Assembly (NCBI GenBank): GCA_026702635.1 | Contig: JAPPBZ010000243.1 | Span: forward strand, 1 to 13,559 | DNA length: 13,559 nt | Origin: Bacteroidota bacterium | Lineage (GTDB): Bacteria > Bacteroidota > Rhodothermia > Rhodothermales > Bin80 | Reading direction: 5' to 3' | In this document: positions 7,475 through 13,130 of the stretch, one piece after another | Layout: every line of letters begins with the position of its first letter | How positions within the stretch are numbered: the first letter of the stretch is position 1 | Translations under genes and position numbers: made by a program | The notes under the pieces: generated by a model | Told to the model about the DNA's origin: nothing | Database searches by the model: none | What the model saw: only the letters and a program-made list of their open reading frames with translations

Positions 7475-8569
7475 ATGGATCTTTCTTTTTTATCGGAACA
7501 GGTACTGTGGGGAATTTCAGTCGGCCAATTGATTGTTGCCGCAGTGCTTCCTCTGTTGGGATTATTGGCACAAAGTGTTGTGCGGCGATTGCTTCGGCGG
7601 GTGATGAGCCGCCTTAGAAAGGAGGGGGACATGAGAGTGGTTGATGATGTAAATCGACTTCTCACCAAACCGCTCAGCTTTCTGATCAATGTGGTGCTGT
7701 GGAATGGGGTTATTGGTCTTCTCAATCTTCCGGAAGAGCCACTGAACATTCATTCATGGGCGACTACACTGGGGATGGTGGCTCTGATTCTTGTGATTGC
7801 CTACTGTGCCTTTCATGTGGTGGATGTATTTGCGGGGATTGCGACGCGTGCTGCGGAGAAAACAGAAACGAAGCTGGATGATCAACTGGTGGCTCCCGTA
7901 ACCAATACCGTGAAGCTTTTAGTGGCACTGATTATGGTTGCGGCGATCCTGGGGCAGTTTGGCTATTCGGCTACCGGCCTGATTGCAAGCCTAAGTATAG
8001 GAGGGCTCGCGGTCGCTTTCGCCGCAAAAGATACGCTGGCGAATATATTCGGGTCAATTGTCATTTTCAGTGAACGGCCATTTCAGATTGGGGATGTTGT
8101 TGAGATCAGCGGAGTGGAAGGGGCAGTGGAGGAGGTGGGGATTCGCAGCACCCGGATCCGGCAGTTTGATCAGACGATCTCTATCCTGCCGAACCAGACC
8201 TTCACCAATGTGGAAGTGCGCAACCTTTCAAAGCGGGAATCCCGCCGGGTTCGTTTTGAGGTGACCCTTACCCACGAGGCAACCGTGGCCCAATTGGAGA
8301 ATTTTCTCGATTCAATTCGCCATTCGCTTGCGCAACGAACGGATCTTCATCCCGATCAGAGCATGGTTCGGCTTACGAAGCTGGACATTAGTGGGCTCGG
8401 TGTACTGGTCCAGGCCTTCACGATCTCTACGGACTTTGCAGAATTCATGGCGACGCAGGAAGAGATCCTGTTACGTGTCCGCAAACTGGCCGAGGAGCAG
8501 GAATTGCCCATCATGCCGGCGAAAGAGGTCCGTCTTTCCGGTGAGATTGCAGAACCTCGGTCGTCATGA
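7475..8569 (+). CDS. MscS-family small-conductance mechanosensitive ion channel
   Basis: The 364-residue inner-membrane channel protein opens under membrane tension to release solutes on hypo-osmotic shock. Hydrophobic segments lie at about 12-34, 66-84, 97-120, 143-162 and 166-199, so there are more helices than the three of E. coli MscS. The pore-lining helix is recognisable: SIGGLAVAFAAKDTLANIFGSIVIF (174-198) with its small-residue packing, followed directly by the beta-domain signature ERPFQIGDVVEI (200-211). The cytoplasmic beta and alpha/beta domains extend to the end. It starts 5 nt after the WbqC-like stop and lies upstream of sodium-coupled transporters, a sensible setting for an osmotic safety valve. 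The gene name is left open because bacteria carry several paralogues. Confidence 0.93.
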   Translation: MDLSFLSEQVLWGISVGQLIVAAVLPLLGLLAQSVVRRLLRRVMSRLRKEGDMRVVDDVNRLLTKPLSFLINVVLWNGVIGLLNLPEEPLNIHSWATTLGMVALILVIAYCAFHVVDVFAGIATRAAEKTETKLDDQLVAPVTNTVKLLVALIMVAAILGQFGYSATGLIASLSIGGLAVAFAAKDTLANIFGSIVIFSERPFQIGDVVEISGVEGAVEEVGIRSTRIRQFDQTISILPNQTFTNVEVRNLSKRESRRVRFEVTLTHEATVAQLENFLDSIRHSLAQRTDLHPDQSMVRLTKLDISGLGVLVQAFTISTDFAEFMATQEEILLRVRKLAEEQELPIMPAKEVRLSGEIAEPRSS

Positions 8570-8583
8570 ATTTTTCCCACCCA

Positions 8584-8614
8584 TTGCAGGCAGACCCCTT
8601 AGGGTTACTATATT
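8584..8614 (+). promoter_or_regulatory. Possible promoter for the DUF4212/symporter unit
   Basis: In the 70-nt gap after the MscS gene, TTGCAG (8584-8589) is followed after 16 nt by TACTAT (8606-8611), or after 19 nt by TATATT (8609-8614). Either is a tolerable -35/-10 match. A perfect 10-bp palindrome, GTTCATGAAC, lies at 8620-8629 just downstream and could be an operator. Sigma-70 consensus may not apply in this lineage, so the call is tentative. Confidence 0.3.
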
Positions 8615-8639
8615 GTCTAGTTCATGAACGTGCTGGCAT

Positions 8640-8888
8640 ATGAATCCTGAACGGTACTGGAAGATCAATCTACGATACCTGGGGATCCTTCTCGGGGTCT
8701 GGTTTTTGGTTTCGTTTGGCGCCAGCGTCCTCTTGGTCGACACCTTGGATGAGGTGCGTGTCTACGGCTTTAAGCTGGGGTTCTGGTTTGCGCAACAGGG
8801 TGCAATCTATGTATTTGTGGCGATCATTTTTGTCTATGTAATTCTCATGAACCGGCTTGACCGGAAGTCAGCCGCGGAGGCTCCATGA
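8640..8888 (+). CDS. DUF4212 small membrane subunit of sodium/solute symporter
   Basis: The 82-residue protein has two transmembrane helices at about 13-33 and 51-71 and a conserved-looking N-terminus, MNPERYWKINLRYL, characteristic of DUF4212 proteins. Such proteins are encoded directly upstream of VC_2705-type sodium/solute symporters and are regarded as small accessory subunits, comparable in position to YjcH upstream of ActP in E. coli. The last codons overlap the start of the next gene through an ATGA junction (8885-8888), implying coupled translation and probably fixed stoichiometry. No Shine-Dalgarno is obvious. Confidence 0.88.
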   Translation: MNPERYWKINLRYLGILLGVWFLVSFGASVLLVDTLDEVRVYGFKLGFWFAQQGAIYVFVAIIFVYVILMNRLDRKSAAEAP

Positions 8889-10564
8889 ACGTACAGGCAT
8901 GGACCTTCGCTCTGGTCGGGCTTTCTTTCGCACTCTACATTGGGGTCGCGATCTGGTCCCGCGCAGGCTCGACCAAAGAATTCTATGTCGCTGGCGGGCG
9001 GGTCCATCCGGTATTAAATGGGATGGCCACAGCGGCAGATTGGATGAGTGCTGCCTCGTTTATTTCCATGGCGGGGCTGATTGCTTTTATGGGGCGTGAC
9101 GGGAGCGTTTACCTTCTTGGGTGGACGGGGGGCTACGTACTCTTGGCACTCCTTTTGGCGCCGTACCTGCGTAAATTCGGGAAATTCACTGTCCCTGACT
9201 TTGTCGGGGATCGTTACTATTCTCAGACTGCTCGTTTTGTGGCCGTACTCTGCGCCATTTTTGTTTCTTTCACGTACGTGGCAGGGCAGATGCGAGGGGT
9301 CGGAATTGTGTTCTCCCGCTTCCTGGAGATTGATATTGTTATGGGCGTCTTGATTGGGATGGGGATCGTGTTTTTTTATGCGGTCCTGGGGGGGATGCGC
9401 GGGATCACTTACACACAGGTTGCCCAGTACTGTGTGCTGATTTTTGCGTACCTGGTTCCGGCAATCTTTATCTCGTTGCTGATGACAGGGAATGTGATTC
9501 CGCAAGTAGGCTTTGGGGGTACGTTGGTGGATGGCTCGGGCGCCTACCTCCTGGATAAGCTCGATGGTTTGAGCACCGATCTCGGGTTCGCTGCTTACAC
9601 GAGCGGGCAGAAGAGCACGATGGATGTCTTTGCCATCACTGCAGCCCTGATGGTTGGGACTGCGGGGCTTCCGCATGTGATTGTACGATTTTATACCGTG
9701 CCGCGAATGCGGGATGCTCGTACGAGTGCGGGCTGGGCGCTGGTATTCATCGCACTCCTGTATACAAGTGCGCCAGCGGTTGCAGCGTTTGCCCGGACCA
9801 ATCTGTTGACCACGGTCATGGACCGCCCGTATTCTGAGGTTCCAGGGTGGTTCAAAAACTGGGAGCAAACCGGCCTGATTGAGTTCGAGGATAAGAATGG
9901 AGATGGCAGGATCCAGTACGTTGGACCAGCATCAGAGCTGGAGAACGAGTTAACGATTGATCGGGATATCATGGTGCTGGCAAATCCAGAGATTGCCAAC
10001 TTGCCCGGTTGGGTGATTGGACTGGTCGCCGCCGGCGGGCTTGCGGCGGCGCTCTCTACTGCCGCCGGACTCCTTCTGGTCATCTCCACCGCAGTTGCCC
10101 GGGATCTTCTGAAAAAAGGGTTCATGCCGGAAATTTCGGAGAAGCGGGAGCTTTTGACGGCACGGATCACTGCAGGAGTGGCCGTTCTGATCGCAGGCTA
10201 TTTCGGCATTGATCCTCCGGGCTTTGTCGCACAGGTGGTTGCATTCGCATTTGGTCTGGCTGCTGCATCGTTCTTTCCGGCAATTATTCTGGGAATATTT
10301 ACGCGGTGGATGAACAAGTATGGAGCGGTGAGCGGGATGATCACAGGGATCGTATTCACTGCATGCTACATCGTCTTTTTCAAGTTCGTGCGCCCGGAAC
10401 TCAACAGTGCAGACTATTGGCTGCTGGGCATTTCACCCGAAGGGATCGGGACTATAGGAATGCTGCTGAATTTCGCGGTGGCCATTACCGTTTCCAAGTT
10501 CACGCCACCGCCACCTGCCTCAATCCGTACGCTGGTGGATCGCATTCGGACTCCTGGTGATTAG
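8885..10564 (+). CDS. Sodium/solute symporter, VC_2705 / ActP-like subfamily (SSS)
   Basis: The 559-residue inner-membrane protein of the solute:sodium symporter family has about 13 predicted hydrophobic helices. Family landmarks include EFYVAGGRV (32-40) after the first helix, NGMATAADWMSAASFI (45-60) in the broken sodium-binding helix, PDFVGDRYY (104-112), GTAGLPHVIVRFYTV (258-272) and AAALSTAAGLLLVIST (387-402), which carries sodium-site Ser/Thr residues. With the DUF4212 partner this points to monocarboxylate uptake (acetate, propionate or similar); the actual substrate cannot be read from sequence. A soluble loop at 333-345 contains an EF-hand-like DKNGDG (336-341). The C-terminus is complete. 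Confidence 0.93.
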   Translation: MNVQAWTFALVGLSFALYIGVAIWSRAGSTKEFYVAGGRVHPVLNGMATAADWMSAASFISMAGLIAFMGRDGSVYLLGWTGGYVLLALLLAPYLRKFGKFTVPDFVGDRYYSQTARFVAVLCAIFVSFTYVAGQMRGVGIVFSRFLEIDIVMGVLIGMGIVFFYAVLGGMRGITYTQVAQYCVLIFAYLVPAIFISLLMTGNVIPQVGFGGTLVDGSGAYLLDKLDGLSTDLGFAAYTSGQKSTMDVFAITAALMVGTAGLPHVIVRFYTVPRMRDARTSAGWALVFIALLYTSAPAVAAFARTNLLTTVMDRPYSEVPGWFKNWEQTGLIEFEDKNGDGRIQYVGPASELENELTIDRDIMVLANPEIANLPGWVIGLVAAGGLAAALSTAAGLLLVISTAVARDLLKKGFMPEISEKRELLTARITAGVAVLIAGYFGIDPPGFVAQVVAFAFGLAAASFFPAIILGIFTRWMNKYGAVSGMITGIVFTACYIVFFKFVRPELNSADYWLLGISPEGIGTIGMLLNFAVAITVSKFTPPPPASIRTLVDRIRTPGD

Positions 10565-10638
10565 GTTATGATTCCTATGATTGTGCTACATAACGCTACA
10601 GGTGTTAGATTAATAGACAGTCCAACGATTTTAGAGCC

Positions 10639-11112
10639 ATGACTACAAGATATCTGATCATCGCCGCGTTTTTTCTCTTTGGGTGTGTAGAGACCGATCC
10701 CGAAGGTACTTCTGAAACTTCCATGGCCGAAGAGGCGCAGCAGGCGGGAGGGGATTCATGTTCGAGTCTTGTAGGCTCATGGGAACTAGTTGAGATCAGG
10801 GAGACCTCAACGGCTCTGAGCGGAGAGTTCGAGAGTGATCCCGAATATCGGGAGGCTCCTACGCTGAAGGTGCTCAACGAAACACACTGGATGTTTGTCC
10901 GACAGACGGCCGAATCGTTTGTCCATGCACAGGGAGGCCGCTACACGCTTGACTCTCTGGGCTATACGGAATACGTAGAGTACAGTGCGATTCCTCAAAA
11001 TGTTGGACAGTCATTCTCCTTTGACTGTATGATGGAAGGGGACTCTCTCTGGCATCACCAGGGTGGCCAGGGGGATACCCGTTATGATGAGGTCTGGCGC
11101 CGCATCCAGTAG
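10639..11112 (+). CDS. Small lipoprotein with lipocalin-like (DUF4488-like) domain
   Basis: The 157-residue product has a short signal peptide ending in a lipobox, LFGC, with lipidated Cys16. A low-complexity Glu/Ser/Thr/Gln linker covers about 17-40. The mature domain begins LVGSWELVEI (44-53), with the Gly-x-Trp start typical of lipocalin-like folds, and continues with NETHWMFVRQ (80-89) and GGRYTLDSLGYTEYVEY (99-115). It ends in DEVWRRIQ, much like small lipocalin/DUF4488-type proteins of Bacteroidota. Cys41 and Cys130 could form a disulfide. Function is unknown; a periplasmic or outer-membrane ligand-binding role is only inferred. It is sandwiched between two symporter genes (74 nt after one, 32 nt before the next), so it may be co-transcribed with them. 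Confidence 0.72.
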   Translation: MTTRYLIIAAFFLFGCVETDPEGTSETSMAEEAQQAGGDSCSSLVGSWELVEIRETSTALSGEFESDPEYREAPTLKVLNETHWMFVRQTAESFVHAQGGRYTLDSLGYTEYVEYSAIPQNVGQSFSFDCMMEGDSLWHHQGGQGDTRYDEVWRRIQ

Positions 11113-11144
11113 ATCAGACTACATTATCCCCAATAACTGGTTGA

Positions 11145-12746
11145 ATGCAGTTTGCCCTGGTTGATTATGTGGTGTTTGGGGCATACTGCCTCCTTATCGT
11201 TTCGTTAGGGCTCTGGGTTTCCCGGGGAAAGAAGGGGCATGTCCGAGATGCCGAAGACTATTTCCTAGCGAGCAAGTCTCTTCCGTGGTGGGCCATCGGT
11301 GCTTCGCTCATTGCATCCAATATTTCCGCAGAGCAGTTTATTGGAATGTCAGGGTCCGGCTTCCGGCTGGGGTTGGCGATTGCCACCTATGAATGGATGG
11401 CTGCGATCACACTGCTTCTGGTCGCGTGGTTGTTTATCCCGATCTATCTGAAGAAGGGCATCTATACGATGCCGCAATTTCTGGAATCGCGCTACGATGC
11501 GCGTGTGCGGACACTTCTGGCTGTTTTCTGGCTTCTAGTGTATGTATTTGTGAATCTGACCTCGGTAGTGTACCTCGGTGCTCTTGCCTTGGAAGGAATC
11601 ATGGGCGTCACCCTGTGGCAGGGCGTTCTTGCGCTCGCGGCTTTTGCCACGATTTACAGTGTTTACGGAGGACTCAAAGCGGTTGCATGGACCGATGTGG
11701 TTCAGGTCTGTTTTCTGATTGGTGGAGGGCTTTTGACCACGGTCCTTGCGCTGAATGCCTACAGCGGTGGGGAAGGTATGTTTGCTGGCTTTGCAAAGCT
11801 GCTTGACGAAGTGCCGGACCGTTTTAATATGATCCTTCAACAGGGAGAGCTGCTCTACGTTGATGACGACGGGATCCAGCAAGATGCTTGGGAATTGCTT
11901 CCCGGGATCGGGGTTCTCGTTGGAGGGATGTGGGTGGCAAATCTGTTCTACTGGGGATGCAACCAATACATTATTCAGCGCACGCTGGCCGCGCCAACGC
12001 TGCGGGAAGCGCAGCGAGGAGTTGCATTTGCTGGTTTTCTCAAGCTGCTCCTGCCCTTGATCGTTGTTATCCCCGGAATCATTGCTTATGCACTTGCCGC
12101 CCCAATCGAAACCGCAGATAAGGCCTATCCATGGCTCTTGAACGAATACGTGGGTCCGGGGCTGAAGGGGCTGACGTTTGCCGCGTTGATTGCAGCGATC
12201 GTATCCTCTCTGGCTTCGATGATGAACAGTACAAGCACCATCTTTACGATGGACCTGTATCGCAACTACATTCGACCCAGTGCCAGCCAACAGGATCTAG
12301 TTCGTACGGGGCGGGTGGTCGCACTTGTCAGCATGGCCATCGCCGCGGCTCTGGCACCACAGCTGGCCTCCCTGGATCAGGTATTTCAGTATATCCAGGA
12401 ATATACTGGCTTTGTGAGCCCGGGTGTTTTGGCGATTTTTGTTCTGGGGCTGTTCTGGAGGAAAGCAACTCCTAATGCGGCGCTGATCTCCGCTGTGCTC
12501 AGTATTCCTTTGTCCGCCCTCATAAAATGGCTTCTGCCCGGTATGCCATTCATAGATCGGATGGGATGGGTGTTTGTGATTTCTGTGGCACTGATCGTCG
12601 CTGTCTCTCTTATTGAGGGGAGGGGGAAAGATAGCAGCAAAGCCATCCGTTTAGGGCGCAATATCATTCAGACGGATCCGGTGTTTGCCATCCTGTCCTT
12701 TGCAATTCTAGCAATCACGGCAGCTTTGTATGTGATTTTTTGGTAA
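11145..12746 (+). CDS. Sodium/sugar symporter, SGLT type (vSGLT-like)
   Basis: The 533-residue SSS-family inner-membrane protein closely resembles the Vibrio sodium/galactose symporter. Recognisable stretches are ASKSLPWWAIGASLIASNIS (42-61), AEQFIGMSGSGF (62-73), YEWMAAITL (82-90), NLFYWGCNQYIIQRTLA (266-282), AAIVSSLASMMNSTSTIFTMD (350-370) and YIQEYTGFVSPG (416-427). From memory of vSGLT, equivalents of the sugar ligands are present as Gln64, Glu83, Asn266, Lys300 and Gln418. The Tyr gate is present as Tyr269 next to Trp270, and sodium-site residues as Ala57, Ile60, Ala351, Ser354 and Ser355. A hexose such as galactose or glucose is therefore the likely substrate, though not proven. It belongs to a different subfamily from the symporter at 8885-10564. 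No Shine-Dalgarno is obvious. Confidence 0.93.
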   Translation: MQFALVDYVVFGAYCLLIVSLGLWVSRGKKGHVRDAEDYFLASKSLPWWAIGASLIASNISAEQFIGMSGSGFRLGLAIATYEWMAAITLLLVAWLFIPIYLKKGIYTMPQFLESRYDARVRTLLAVFWLLVYVFVNLTSVVYLGALALEGIMGVTLWQGVLALAAFATIYSVYGGLKAVAWTDVVQVCFLIGGGLLTTVLALNAYSGGEGMFAGFAKLLDEVPDRFNMILQQGELLYVDDDGIQQDAWELLPGIGVLVGGMWVANLFYWGCNQYIIQRTLAAPTLREAQRGVAFAGFLKLLLPLIVVIPGIIAYALAAPIETADKAYPWLLNEYVGPGLKGLTFAALIAAIVSSLASMMNSTSTIFTMDLYRNYIRPSASQQDLVRTGRVVALVSMAIAAALAPQLASLDQVFQYIQEYTGFVSPGVLAIFVLGLFWRKATPNAALISAVLSIPLSALIKWLLPGMPFIDRMGWVFVISVALIVAVSLIEGRGKDSSKAIRLGRNIIQTDPVFAILSFAILAITAALYVIFW

Positions 12747-12753
12747 TCCGGGT

Positions 12754-12787
12754 TGTAACCGTATGGACAGGCGAAGGTTGGGTTACA
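12754..12787. repeat. Inverted repeat after the SGLT-type gene
   Basis: TGTAACC (12754-12760) is the exact reverse complement of GGTTACA (12781-12787), with a 20-nt spacer, starting 7 nt after the symporter stop codon. Position suggests a 3'-end structure, but the long loop and absence of a U-run argue against a classical intrinsic terminator. Confidence 0.4.
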
Positions 12788-12833
12788 TGACACTTGGGTA
12801 CTACCACCACGGGACCACGATTTTCAGCTCGAT

Positions 12834-12864
12834 GATACGCGGCACATTATGTACAATGCGTATC
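12834..12864. repeat. Inverted repeat GATACGC/GCGTATC
   Basis: GATACGC (12834-12840) and GCGTATC (12858-12864) are perfect reverse complements separated by 17 nt; the spacer itself contains the palindrome TGTACA with near-symmetric flanks (CATTA / AATG). It could be a regulator site or a hairpin. It lies about 270-300 nt upstream of the TonB receptor start. Confidence 0.4.
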
Positions 12865-12895
12865 CCAAACGAGTGCAGTTTTCTCTATTGGGGAT

Positions 12896-12955
12896 CAGAA
12901 AAAAAATCAGAATTGTGAAGATTATATGGATAGTTTGAGAATTTTTAATTAAATT
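12896..12955 (+). promoter_or_regulatory. A/T-rich putative promoter region of the TonB-receptor gene
   Basis: This is the most A/T-rich stretch of the intergenic region and includes an eight-A tract (12899-12906), two copies of ATCAGAA (12894-12900 and 12906-12912), TAGTTTG (12931-12937, near the Bacteroidota TAnnTTTG -7 element but one base short) and TTTTTAATTAAATT (12942-12955). A promoter here would give a leader of roughly 180 nt containing the operator-like sites. Exact start not determinable. Confidence 0.35.
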
Positions 12956-13016
12956 GGCGGGGATGCATAGTCCGTTTGATCGGAAGTTTCTGTCTGTAGG
13001 CGCTTCGCACGGGAGC

Positions 13017-13030
13017 TGAAAACGCTTACA
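13017..13030. promoter_or_regulatory. LacI-family-type operator (cre-like)
   Basis: TGAAAACGCTTACA fits the degenerate LacI/CcpA-type operator pattern TGWAARCGYTWNCW at every position, with the central CG typical of LacI-family DNA binding. It lies 101-114 nt upstream of the TonB receptor ATG, a sensible place for sugar-responsive control. The regulator is not in the window, so the assignment rests on motif and position only. Confidence 0.5.
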
Positions 13031-13040
13031 TCACGTGATG
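13029..13040. repeat. Perfect 12-bp palindrome CATCACGTGATG
   Basis: The 12 bases are fully self-complementary and begin on the last two bases of the LacI-type operator match. The arrangement suggests a second regulator site or a composite operator; as RNA it would fold poorly because there is no loop. Function is inferred only. Confidence 0.45.
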
Positions 13041-13065
13041 ACTGGACGACATGTGTCTCTGATCT

Positions 13066-13092
13066 GCCCTGCTTTACGAGGGTAGGCAGGGC
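13066..13092 (+). repeat. Inverted repeat in the TonB-receptor leader
   Basis: GCCCTGC (13066-13072) is the exact reverse complement of GCAGGGC (13086-13092) with a 13-nt spacer. It is G/C-rich, 38 nt ahead of the start codon, and not followed by a U-run, so it may form a leader hairpin or be a regulator site rather than a terminator. Confidence 0.4.
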
Positions 13093-13118
13093 TAAGTTAA
13101 GATTAACAGTAAGTAAAT

Positions 13119-13123
13119 GGAGG
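13119..13123 (+). promoter_or_regulatory. Strong Shine-Dalgarno for the TonB receptor
   Basis: GGAGG sits 7 nt ahead of the ATG at 13131. It is the clearest ribosome-binding site in the window, where most genes show none, and it fixes the start of the receptor gene. Confidence 0.75.
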
Positions 13124-13130
13124 ATTTACT

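Larger units (their letters stand above)
12747..13130 (+). other. 384-nt intergenic region with inverted repeats and TonB-receptor leader
   Basis: No convincing protein-coding frame is present. The stretch holds several structured elements: an inverted repeat just after the SGLT stop (12754-12787), a second inverted repeat (12834-12864), an A/T-rich segment (about 12896-12955) with an eight-A run and a repeated ATCAGAA, a LacI-type operator (13017-13030) overlapping a palindrome (13029-13040), a 7-bp inverted repeat (13066-13092) and a good Shine-Dalgarno (13119-13123). No hairpin followed by a U-run was found, so the end of the SGLT transcript is not defined by an obvious intrinsic terminator. 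Confidence 0.6.

Noticed and set aside
6999..7571. 190-codon minus-strand open frame
   Set aside because: Overlaps the WbqC-like gene and the start of the MscS gene on the other strand; composition and lack of motifs indicate a shadow frame.
9014..9868. 284-codon minus-strand open frame
   Set aside because: It lies wholly antisense to the well-supported VC_2705-type symporter, and its product is rich in His, Arg, Pro and Gln without any recognisable domain, as expected for a shadow of a membrane-protein gene.
11535..12290. 251-codon minus-strand open frame
   Set aside because: Antisense to the SGLT-type symporter, low-information polar composition, no recognisable motif; a shadow frame.
12747..13130. 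CRISPR array, tRNA or riboswitch in the long intergenic gap
   Set aside because: No regularly spaced direct repeats, no cloverleaf-like arrangement and no riboswitch core that I recognise; only isolated inverted repeats and operator-like motifs.
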